This document shows, piece by piece, positions 15,471 through 23,035 of a stretch of 64,000 bases of DNA. Made by a program: the position numbers and the translations under genes. Position 1 is the stretch's first letter, and the number at the start of each line of letters is the position of its first letter. The notes under the pieces are model-generated. The model had not been told where the DNA came from. It made no database searches and saw only the letters and a list, made by a program, of their open reading frames with translations. The DNA lies in assembly GCF_900105245.1 (NCBI RefSeq), contig NZ_FNSZ01000001.1:434001-498000 (forward strand), written 5' to 3'. The DNA comes from Streptomyces sp. 1222.5 (GTDB lineage Bacteria > Actinomycetota > Actinomycetes > Streptomycetales > Streptomycetaceae).

Positions 15471-16937
15471 GTGAACGCTCATACACCTCTCGCGGATCCC
15501 GTAGTCCGGCGGTCCGCCGTGACCACCGTCGAGCCACTGGAGCCCGTGGACGTCGTCGTACGTCACGAATTCTGCGGACCCCTGCTGTGGAGCAATCGCC
15601 GCCACGCGTTCTTCCTGCCGAAGGAGGACAGCGAGAACTCTCTCGTCACGCGGGCCGTCGAGCGCAAGCGCGCCGACCAGGAATGGGACGACGGGTCACT
15701 GCCCGCCGGCCTCGCGGACGACCTGCGCGAACTGGGCCTGGACGGCCGGGTCCGGGAGATCCGGTCCCCCTACCAGGACCGGCTCAGCGGGCCACTGGAA
15801 ATCTACTTCGACTACACGTGGCTGTGTAATCTGGCCCGCCACAAATGCGGCCAGGATTCCTTCTGCTACGCCGCCGAGTTCCTGGGCCCCACCACGATGC
15901 GTGAACAGCGCGTGCGTGAACTCATGGCCGAACTCGCGCAGTGGGGCGTCATGCGCGTCCATCTGGCGGGCGGCGAGCCGACCATCAACAAGCGCGCCCT
16001 GGCCAACTATTTGGACAGCGCGAGCGAGCAGGGGCTCTACACGTCGATGGCGACCAACGGTCTCCTCATCGACGACGACACGCTGGACATCATCCTGCGG
16101 AACGGGCTGAAGTCCGTCAGCTTCAGCATCGACGGCGCGTCGGAGGAGACGTTCGGGGCGGTGCGCGGCCCCGGTCTCTTCGACAAGGTCGTCGCCGCAC
16201 TGCGGCACACCGTGCGGCGCAAGCGCGAGACCGGTTCCGACATGCGGGTGTGCGTCAAGCCGACGTACACGCCGTCCACCCCCTACTCCGAACTGGAGGC
16301 GCTGGTCGAGCTCGCCATCGACGCCGGCGCGGACGTGGTGAAGTTCGCCAACCCGGAGCGCTGCCTCCACCACGAACAGGGCTTCTACTCCCAGCAGGTG
16401 GACGAGTACTACGCCGCCATCGAGTACATCGGCACGCTGCAGAAGGCCTACGGCTCGCAGATCTCCATCACCAACGTCAGCAACCCGATGGCCGGCTGCG
16501 GCGACATCGGGATACCGGGCCTGTCCGGCTGCATCGGCGGTCAGGAGCTGATCGCGCTCAACCCCGACGGCAGCGTCACGCCGTGCCTGATGCACCCGCG
16601 CAAACTCGGCAACATCGACGACCAGTTCAGCGGCCTGCGGGACTTCTGGAACGGGTCGACGCAGCTCACCGACTTCTGGAAGGCCCTGGAGAAGCCCGAG
16701 GGCTGCTCCGGCTGCGACATCTACAGCTCCTGCCGCTCGGGCAGCACCACGCGCCGCATCGTCCAGATCGGCCGCTTCGACCCGGAGCGCACCACCGGCG
16801 ACTTCAGCGCGGTCAAGGACCCGCTGTGCACCCGGGACTACCTCGCCCGGCATCCCGAGAAGAAGCTGCCCGAACCGCCGGCGGACCCCACGGCGTTGCG
16901 GCACTTCCGCGAGATAGCCGTACGCCACTCGTTGTGA
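15471..16937 (+). CDS. Radical SAM/SPASM-type peptide maturase with altered Cys motif
   Basis: A 488-residue protein. Residues about 28-60 (VVVRHEFCGPLLWSNRRHAFFLP) resemble the PqqD-like recognition region fused to RiPP radical SAM enzymes. The core has YTWLCNLARHKCGQDSFCY, a GGEP box (HLAGGEPT) and a C-terminal SPASM-like cysteine set (MAGCGDIG, LSGCIGG, TPCLMHP, GCSGCDIYSSC). The usual Cx3Cx2C becomes C119, Arg123, C126 with an extra C132, so cluster binding may use CX6CX5C. It likely modifies the 22-residue peptide. GTG 15471 has GGAG 4 bases upstream; ATG 15438 lacks a ribosome site and lies within the likely promoter, and GTG 15519 is possible. Followed after 26 bases by the second radical SAM gene. 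Confidence 0.88.
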   Translation: MNAHTPLADPVVRRSAVTTVEPLEPVDVVVRHEFCGPLLWSNRRHAFFLPKEDSENSLVTRAVERKRADQEWDDGSLPAGLADDLRELGLDGRVREIRSPYQDRLSGPLEIYFDYTWLCNLARHKCGQDSFCYAAEFLGPTTMREQRVRELMAELAQWGVMRVHLAGGEPTINKRALANYLDSASEQGLYTSMATNGLLIDDDTLDIILRNGLKSVSFSIDGASEETFGAVRGPGLFDKVVAALRHTVRRKRETGSDMRVCVKPTYTPSTPYSELEALVELAIDAGADVVKFANPERCLHHEQGFYSQQVDEYYAAIEYIGTLQKAYGSQISITNVSNPMAGCGDIGIPGLSGCIGGQELIALNPDGSVTPCLMHPRKLGNIDDQFSGLRDFWNGSTQLTDFWKALEKPEGCSGCDIYSSCRSGSTTRRIVQIGRFDPERTTGDFSAVKDPLCTRDYLARHPEKKLPEPPADPTALRHFREIAVRHSL

Positions 16938-16963
16938 ACTCCCCTGCTCTTCGAGGAGCCCCC

Positions 16964-18436
16964 ATGAGAGTCGCGCTCGTCAGTTTCTACGACTCGCAGC
17001 GCTTCGCCGAGTTCCCCATCACGCATGCGCTCAGCTCCATGCGACTCGGCGCCTACCTGAGCCGTCAGCACCCTGAGTGGGAGATCCGGCTGCGGGCGTT
17101 CGACGAGCAGGGCTGGTCGGCCGAGGCGGCCGGGGCCTCGCTGCTCGCCGAGGGGTTCGACGTGGTGGGCGTTCCCGCCTACATCTGGACCCTGGAGCGG
17201 ACCCGGCAGCTGACCGTGGAGCTGTCGAACGCCCCACAGGCCCCGCTGGTGGTCTGCGGCGGGCCGGAGACCAGGGCCATGCCCTACGCCGACTGGCCCG
17301 AGGGAACGGTGTTCGCCATGGGGCAGGGGGAGGAGCCACTCACCTGGCTCTGCGAACAGCGTGCCGAGGACCCCGGGTTCGACGGGCTCCGCCTGGCGAA
17401 CGGGCTGGCCCAACCGCTGTACTCGGCGCGCCGGGAGCGCCGGGACGCCTACCGCCACGCGGTCCCCGACCGGCGCGACCGACGACTCCCGCACGGTATC
17501 GAGCTGTTCGGCCCGGAGTTCGAGCAACTCCTGGCCGGTGACCCGGTGGAGACCGACTTCACCTGGTACGAGACCGCGCGGGGCTGCATCTACGACTGCA
17601 GCTTCTGCGGTCACAACACACTGCCGTTCTTCGCCACCTTCGACACCGACTTCGTGCGCACCGAGATCAGCAACATGCGGGCCCGGGGGATCCGCCGCAT
17701 CTTCCTGATCGACCCGATCCTCGGCGGCAAGGCCGCCCGGGGCAAGGAGATCCTGCGCATGTTCCGGGACCTCGCCCCGGACATCGCCATCAACGCTTAC
17801 ATGCGCCCCGAGTTCCTCGACGACGAGTTCGTCGAGGTCCTGGTCGAGTCCAACATCGAAGAGCTGCTGATGGGGCTCCAGACGACCAACCCCAGCGTGC
17901 CCAAGCACGTGCGCGGCAACCACTTCGGAAAGATCATGAAGTACGTCCCGCACCTGACCGCCCGGGGCATCCCCTGGCGGGCCGAGCTGATCGTCGGACT
18001 GCCCGGGGACGACATGGCCGGCCTGCGCGAGTCGCTGCGGTTCACCGTGGAGGAGCTGCGGCCGTGGTCGGTGCACTCCTACCACCTGACGGCCATCCCG
18101 GAGACCAAGCTGTTCGAGCTGCTCGACCGCACCGACGACGAGATCTGGATCAAGGCCGACGACAAGCTGCGCGTGGTCTCCGCCAGCAGCTACAACGAGC
18201 GCGAGCTGCGGGACATGCTCATCTACGCGGGCGCCGTCACCTCCCTCCACGCCCACCTGCGCGAACAGGGCGTGTTCGACACCCCGTTCAGCGAACTCGA
18301 CGCCCAGGTGGGCCGCATCCTGTCCGACCCCGCCGCCCGCGCCGCCCGCTCGACCTTCCTGCGCATGGGCCAGGACGCGGGGCGGGCCGCCTGGGCCGCG
18401 TACGGTGCCGGCGCCGTCACGGCCGCGGCCGGCTGA
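16964..18436 (+). CDS. B12-binding-type (class B) radical SAM enzyme
   Basis: The 490-residue protein starts at ATG 16964 with GAGGAG upstream. Residues 1-150 form a Rossmann-like cobalamin-binding type domain (VALVSFYD, GFDVVGVPAYIWTLERT, PLVVCGGPE). The radical SAM domain has a canonical CX3CX2C as RGCIYDCSFCGH (C208, C212, C215) followed by FLIDPILGG and ELIVGLPGDD. This is the architecture of anaerobic methyltransferases and ring-forming B12-dependent enzymes, though some homologues do not use cobalamin. The DxHxxG cobalamin-ligand motif is not evident. It is probably the second carbon-centred tailoring enzyme of the pathway, acting on the peptide or on a small molecule derived from it. 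Confidence 0.88.
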   Translation: MRVALVSFYDSQRFAEFPITHALSSMRLGAYLSRQHPEWEIRLRAFDEQGWSAEAAGASLLAEGFDVVGVPAYIWTLERTRQLTVELSNAPQAPLVVCGGPETRAMPYADWPEGTVFAMGQGEEPLTWLCEQRAEDPGFDGLRLANGLAQPLYSARRERRDAYRHAVPDRRDRRLPHGIELFGPEFEQLLAGDPVETDFTWYETARGCIYDCSFCGHNTLPFFATFDTDFVRTEISNMRARGIRRIFLIDPILGGKAARGKEILRMFRDLAPDIAINAYMRPEFLDDEFVEVLVESNIEELLMGLQTTNPSVPKHVRGNHFGKIMKYVPHLTARGIPWRAELIVGLPGDDMAGLRESLRFTVEELRPWSVHSYHLTAIPETKLFELLDRTDDEIWIKADDKLRVVSASSYNERELRDMLIYAGAVTSLHAHLREQGVFDTPFSELDAQVGRILSDPAARAARSTFLRMGQDAGRAAWAAYGAGAVTAAAG

Positions 18437-18447
18437 GGGGGACGGTC

Positions 18448-19908
18448 GTGGCAGCACACACCCCGGTGCGGTTGACCGTTCGCCGACACGCCGAGTCGGT
18501 GTGGAACGCGCAGGCCAGGATCCAGGGCGACATCGCCTCGCCGCCACTGACCGCGGCCGGAGCCGCCGAGGCCGAGCAGTGGGCGGCCGGGCTCCCCGAC
18601 GACGCCGGCATCCGCACCATCTGGAGCAGCGACGCCGTGCGTGCCCGATCGACCGCGGCCGCCGCCGGCCGCCGACTGGGTCTGCCCGTGACCAGCACCC
18701 GGCTGCTCGCGGAAGCGGGCGCGGGGGTCCTGGAGGGACTCACCCATGCCGAGGCCGCGCGCACCCTCCCCGAACACCACCGGGTGTGGAAGGCACGCGG
18801 CGACCTGGACGCCATCCCGGGAGCCGAATCGGGCGACCGGCTCCAGGCCAGGGCGATCGCCTTCCTCACGGCCGCTACGGGACCCGGCGGAGCGGAACTG
18901 TACGGCGGCACCCAACTCGTGGTGAGCCACGCCGCGTTCCTGCGCTGCCTGGTGAACACCGCGCAGCGGCGGCCCCGCACCACCCCCGTGGCGATCGGCC
19001 ACGGAGACACCCATCTGCTCACCGATCCCTGGACGGCTCTCCGGCCGGAGCGGCTCAACCAGCTCTGGCGGCCCGCGGCCCATCGTGTCTCCCCGGGCCC
19101 CGACGGCGACGCCGGCCCGGCCCCGCGGTTCGTGGTCAAGCTGGTCCCGGGCCTCGGCGCCGACGGAAGGCTGGACCGGTACGCAACCGTCCAGCACGCC
19201 GTGAGCACCGCGACCGGCACTCCCCCGCTCCTGGCTGCGGCGACCCGCGGTGACGGCTCGGCCGTCACGGTGCGCCGGTTCGTGCCCGGTGCCACCCTCG
19301 GACACCACCTCGGCTCCGACGAGGAATGGGAACTCCTCGGCTTCTACGAGCGGTTCAACACGCGGCTCGGGGCAGCGGTGGAGGCGGAGGCGCTCACCGG
19401 AGTCCGATCGCTCGGCGACCGCATCGACATCGCGCTGCGCGGACCGGACAACGAGGCAGTGCGCGAACTGCGCACCCTCACCGGCGACCGCGGACTACGC
19501 GCGTTGTTCTACGACCGTTCCCGGGTCGCGGACTTCGACCTCCACCGCGACAACACCCTGCGCACCGACACGGGGCAGTTGCTGCGGATCGACCTGGACT
19601 CGCTCTGCCCCGGCCCTCCACGGCTCGGCGAGGCCTGCGCCCTCGTCGGCGCCTCCGCCCTCTACTCCGCAGGGCGGTCCGCCTCATCGCACGAACGACC
19701 CCACGCCAGGCGGCTCGGCGGCGACTCGGACCACGCCCGGGAACTGCGGCACCTGGTCCGGGTCCGGCTCCTGCTGGGCCTGTGGTTCTTCCTCGCCGCC
19801 CCCGGAGCCGCCGGCACCGCGGGCAGCGAACGGCACGCCGCGCTCTACCGCGCGGCCCTGACCGAGCTGACGGCGCTCGACCAGGAGAAAGGCAACTGCA
19901 CCCGATGA
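18448..19908 (+). CDS. Histidine phosphatase fused to APH-like kinase domain
   Basis: The first 210 residues of this 486-residue protein form a phosphoglycerate-mutase-like histidine phosphatase: RHAESVWN (phospho-acceptor His14), the second motif LVVSHAAFLRCL and a C-terminal GHGDTHLL. After a linker the last 240 residues look like an aminoglycoside/choline kinase: VVKLVPG (the ATP lysine), DFDLHRDN (catalytic Asp and Asn) and RIDLDSLCPGP (the metal-binding DxD). The two opposing activities in one chain are unusual. The start at GTG 18448 has GAGGGG about 7 bases upstream and lies 11 bases after the radical SAM stop. The stop overlaps the next start (ATGA). It could install and remove a protecting phosphate during biosynthesis. 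Confidence 0.82.
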   Translation: MAAHTPVRLTVRRHAESVWNAQARIQGDIASPPLTAAGAAEAEQWAAGLPDDAGIRTIWSSDAVRARSTAAAAGRRLGLPVTSTRLLAEAGAGVLEGLTHAEAARTLPEHHRVWKARGDLDAIPGAESGDRLQARAIAFLTAATGPGGAELYGGTQLVVSHAAFLRCLVNTAQRRPRTTPVAIGHGDTHLLTDPWTALRPERLNQLWRPAAHRVSPGPDGDAGPAPRFVVKLVPGLGADGRLDRYATVQHAVSTATGTPPLLAAATRGDGSAVTVRRFVPGATLGHHLGSDEEWELLGFYERFNTRLGAAVEAEALTGVRSLGDRIDIALRGPDNEAVRELRTLTGDRGLRALFYDRSRVADFDLHRDNTLRTDTGQLLRIDLDSLCPGPPRLGEACALVGASALYSAGRSASSHERPHARRLGGDSDHARELRHLVRVRLLLGLWFFLAAPGAAGTAGSERHAALYRAALTELTALDQEKGNCTR

Positions 19909-20720
19909 CCCCACCGACCGAGGACTCGTTCCTCCTCCTCAAGCCCGACGCGCTGGAAAGGGGACTCGCCGACCACGCCGTCGACGCCCTCCGCCGTACC
20001 GGCCTCACCGTGACGGGGCGCGCGCCCATCCGGCTGACGGAGAGCCAGGTGGCGGGGATCTACCCGCAGGTCGACCCGGACCTGCGTCCGCTCACCGCCG
20101 GCATCATCCGGCGCTATCTGATCGGCAGGCCCGCCGCGTACATCACCGTGAACGGCAGCGATGCCTGCGCACGGGTGGTGGAGGTCAAGACCGCGCTGCG
20201 CCGGGAACTCGCCGACGTCCTGTACGGCAACCTCGCGCACAGCCCCGACACCCCCGACCAGGCCGCCTCCCAGCTGCTCGTGCTCGCCGGACGCGGACCC
20301 CACGCCGTGTTCACCCCCAAGCCCGGCCCGTGGCGCGGCTGGAGCCAGGAGCGTATCGAGGCGGCCCTCGACGTCTGGGCCGCGGACGCCGTCGAGGTGG
20401 GCACCAGCAGGCCCACCCGCTGGTCGCCGCTCCGGGAGACGGAGGGCCCCGGGGTACGGGTGGCCGTGCCGCGCCGCTGGGTGATCGCCTTCGACGACAT
20501 CGGGGCCTTCCTCGCCCGGCTCGCCTGCCACGACGATCCGGGATTCGCCGTACGGGCGACGCTGGCCGCCCTCTACGACCGCGACGGACTGCCGCTCGCG
20601 GCGCCCACCGCCGCCGACGCGGAGGCCCTCGCCGCCCAGGTGACCGAGTTCGGCCTGCTGGCCACGCTCACGGCCGGGTCGGACGGTTCCCGACGAGTCG
20701 CAAGGAGTGCCACACGATGA
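19905..20720 (+). CDS. Nucleoside diphosphate kinase-like protein with extra C-terminal domain
   Basis: The first 130 residues are NDK-like: FLLLKPDALERGLADHAVDALRRTGL matches the IKPDxVxRGL box, and NLAHSPDTPDQAASQL keeps the catalytic histidine in the position of NxxHGSDSxExA. The remaining 140 residues have no recognised domain. True NDKs are about 140 residues, so this is a diverged, enlarged homologue and is unlikely to serve nucleotide pools. With the preceding phosphatase-kinase and the nucleotidyltransferase-like gene it adds to the phosphotransfer functions of the cluster. Coupled on both sides by 4-base overlaps. Confidence 0.72.
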   Translation: MTPPTEDSFLLLKPDALERGLADHAVDALRRTGLTVTGRAPIRLTESQVAGIYPQVDPDLRPLTAGIIRRYLIGRPAAYITVNGSDACARVVEVKTALRRELADVLYGNLAHSPDTPDQAASQLLVLAGRGPHAVFTPKPGPWRGWSQERIEAALDVWAADAVEVGTSRPTRWSPLRETEGPGVRVAVPRRWVIAFDDIGAFLARLACHDDPGFAVRATLAALYDRDGLPLAAPTAADAEALAAQVTEFGLLATLTAGSDGSRRVARSATR

Positions 20721-20899
20721 CCGGCAAGCTGGGCAGGAGCGTCCGCGCAGCGTCGGACCTCTGCTTCCGCGCGCTGTCCGCGGCGGCCAGACGGATCGCC
20801 CCCGGAGCGCGCGCATCCGCGCGGGAGCAGACCGAGTCGGATCTGATCCGCTTCCGGCGGGCGCGCAACCGCAGCGGCGACAGCTACCCGCTGTGGTGA
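20717..20899 (+). CDS. Small basic protein of unknown function (60 aa)
   Basis: The gene is wedged between the NDK-like gene (4-base ATGA overlap) and the next small gene (GTGA overlap), which supports it being real. The product has an amphipathic, Arg/Ala-rich first half and ends RNRSGDSYPLW. No membrane helix or known family is seen. In other carbamoyltransferase loci a very small ORF (DUF5989 type) precedes an SxtJ-type protein at the same place, but this sequence lacks the tryptophan-rich membrane helix of that family. The aromatic SYPLW tail also makes it conceivable as a second precursor peptide. Confidence 0.55.
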   Translation: MTGKLGRSVRAASDLCFRALSAAARRIAPGARASAREQTESDLIRFRRARNRSGDSYPLW

Positions 20900-21171
20900 G
20901 CCGCGCCGACGGGGCCGTCTCCGCCGTGTCGTACGCCCTGACCTCCGCCGTGTACTACGCCGTGCTCACCCCGCTGGCCCTGCTCGGGCGCATCGTCGGT
21001 GCACGCGCCCCCCTCGCTCTGCGGTCCTTCCGTGCGGGCCCCGGCTCGGCCCTGCGGCGACTCGACCGGGCGTTCGGACCGGACGACTTCCGGCCCGGAC
21101 GGGCGGGGATCTCACCCACCGAACGTTCGTGCCACTACCACGACAGGCCGAAGGGACCGGTGCAGCCGTGA
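20896..21171 (+). CDS. SxtJ-like small membrane protein
   Basis: The 91-residue product begins at GTG 20896, overlapping the previous stop. It has one hydrophobic region, VSYALTSAVYYAVLTPLALLGRIVG, which resembles the C-terminal 'GLVFYLVLTPIGLLMRLLG' helix of SxtJ-type proteins encoded beside NodU-family carbamoyltransferases. The N-terminal helices usual in SxtJ are missing, so this is a short version. The tail contains DRAFGPDDFRPGRAGI. It probably anchors or assists the carbamoyltransferase that starts inside its stop codon (GTGA). Confidence 0.6.
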   Translation: MSRADGAVSAVSYALTSAVYYAVLTPLALLGRIVGARAPLALRSFRAGPGSALRRLDRAFGPDDFRPGRAGISPTERSCHYHDRPKGPVQP

Positions 21172-22949
21172 CCGCCATCGTGGGCATCTCGGCCTTCTAC
21201 CACGACAGCGCCGCGGCGCTGGTCGTCGACGGCGAGATCGTCGCCGCCGCGCAGGAGGAGCGCTTCACCCGGCGCAAGCACGACCCCGCCTTCCCGCAGC
21301 AGGCCCTGGCCTATCTGCTCAGCCAGGCACCCGGCGGAGTGGACGCGGTCGCCTACTACGAGTCGCCCTGGCTCAAGCGCCACCGTGTCCGGCGGAGTCT
21401 GCTCGGCGCCGCTCCGGGAGGGGCCGAGGCCTTCCGGCTCGCGCTGCGCGGCGGCATCGCGCGGCCCGACGGCACGGAGCGGCGCATCCGTGCGGGGCTG
21501 CGGGCCGCGGGACTCTCCGCGGACCTGCCGATCCTGTGGTCGAGGCACCACCTCTCGCACGCGGCGAGCGCGTACTACCCCTCCCCGTTCGAGCGTGCCG
21601 CCGTCCTGACCGTCGACGGGGTGGGCGAGTGGGCGACCACCGGCATCTTCCTCGGCGAGGGAGCGCGCATCACCGCCCTGGACGAACAGGTCTTCCCGCA
21701 CTCCCTGGGCCTGTTGTACTCGGCGGTGACCCATTTCTGCGGATTCAAGGTGGACAGCGGCGAGTACAAGCTGATGGGCCTGGCGGCCTACGGCGACCCC
21801 GGCTCCCCGCAGACCCGCGCGTTGCGCGAACTGATCCTCGAGCGGCTCGTCGACGTGCGCGAGGACGGCTCGTTCGTCCTCGACATGCGGTACTTCACCT
21901 TCCACCGCGGCGGCACCATCATCGACGTACAGCGCTGGGAACGGCTGTTCGGGATGGAGCGGCGCAGGCCCGAGACCGGCGGTGCCGAGCGGTACGCCGA
22001 CCTCGCTCTCGCCGTGCAGCAGGTCACCGAGGAGGTGATGGTGCGTCTCGCGCGCCACGCACGCGAGCGCACCGGCGCCGACGCACTGTGCCTGGCCGGA
22101 GGGGTCGCACTCAACTGCGTGGCCAATTCCCGGGTGCTGCACGAGGCCGGGTTCGACCGGGTGTGGATCCAGCCGGCCGCCGGAGACGCCGGCGGCGCGG
22201 TGGGCGCCGCCCTCGCCGCCCACCATCTGGCCCTGCGCGGCCCCCGTCCCACCGCTCCGGTCCCGGACGGGATGAGGGCGGCCCACCTCGGCCCGGACAT
22301 ACCCGACGGCGCGGTCGTCGACCTGGTGCACCGGTACGGCGCGCGCTGCACGTCGTACGACGACTTCGGCAAGCTGGCCGAGGAGGTGGCCGGGGAGCTG
22401 GCCGACGGGAAGGTGGTCGGCTGGGTCCAGGGGCGGATGGAGTTCGGTCCCCGGGCACTGGGCAACCGCAGCATCCTCGCCGATCCGCGCAACGCCGCCG
22501 CCAAGTCCTGGCTGAACTCGAAGATCAAGGCCCGTGAGGACTTCCGTCCGTTCGCGCCCTCGCTCCTCGCCGAGGCGGCGGACGCGTACCTGGAGCCCCC
22601 CGTGCCCTCCCGGTACATGCTGCTGACCACCCGGGTCCGGCCGGGCGACGACGGCTCGCCCATCCCGGCGGCCACACATGTCGACGGCACCGCACGGCAC
22701 CACACCGTCGAGGCCGCGGACAACCCCCGCTTCTGGCGGCTCATCGACGCCTTCCGCACCCGCACCGGCTGTGCCGCCCTGGTCAACACCAGTTTCAACG
22801 TCCGTGGTGAGCCGGTGGTCGCCACCGCCGACGACGCGTACCGGTGCTTCCTGCGCACGGGCATGGATCTGCTGGTCATCGGCGACCACCTGTTCCGTCA
22901 GGCCGACCAGTCGGCCGAACTCGCCCACGACAGCCTGCCGCTCGACTGA
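21168..22949 (+). CDS. NodU/CmcH-family carbamoyltransferase
   Basis: The 593-residue enzyme has the N-terminal ASKHA fold typical of the family: VGISAFYHDSAAALVVDGEIVAAAQEERFTRRKHD. The central SRHHLSHAASAYYPSPFERAAVLTVDGVGEWATT carries the conserved HxxxH metal site, and GEYKLMGLAAYG follows. The C-terminal YrdC/Sua5-linked region has GRMEFGPRALGNRSILADPR and ALVNTSFNVRGEPVV. These enzymes use carbamoyl phosphate and ATP to carbamoylate a hydroxyl, as in cephamycin, novobiocin and tobramycin biosynthesis. In this cluster the acceptor may be the hydroxyl made by the TauD-type dioxygenase. Start GTG 21168 is in the preceding stop; 86 bases separate it from the next gene. Confidence 0.93.
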   Translation: MTAIVGISAFYHDSAAALVVDGEIVAAAQEERFTRRKHDPAFPQQALAYLLSQAPGGVDAVAYYESPWLKRHRVRRSLLGAAPGGAEAFRLALRGGIARPDGTERRIRAGLRAAGLSADLPILWSRHHLSHAASAYYPSPFERAAVLTVDGVGEWATTGIFLGEGARITALDEQVFPHSLGLLYSAVTHFCGFKVDSGEYKLMGLAAYGDPGSPQTRALRELILERLVDVREDGSFVLDMRYFTFHRGGTIIDVQRWERLFGMERRRPETGGAERYADLALAVQQVTEEVMVRLARHARERTGADALCLAGGVALNCVANSRVLHEAGFDRVWIQPAAGDAGGAVGAALAAHHLALRGPRPTAPVPDGMRAAHLGPDIPDGAVVDLVHRYGARCTSYDDFGKLAEEVAGELADGKVVGWVQGRMEFGPRALGNRSILADPRNAAAKSWLNSKIKAREDFRPFAPSLLAEAADAYLEPPVPSRYMLLTTRVRPGDDGSPIPAATHVDGTARHHTVEAADNPRFWRLIDAFRTRTGCAALVNTSFNVRGEPVVATADDAYRCFLRTGMDLLVIGDHLFRQADQSAELAHDSLPLD

Positions 22950-23035
22950 CCCGACCGAACCGGACGCCCCGTTCACCGGGACCACACGGCCGGCATCGCC
23001 GGCTGGCGTCCGTCGCAGGAGGAGAAGGACAACTC

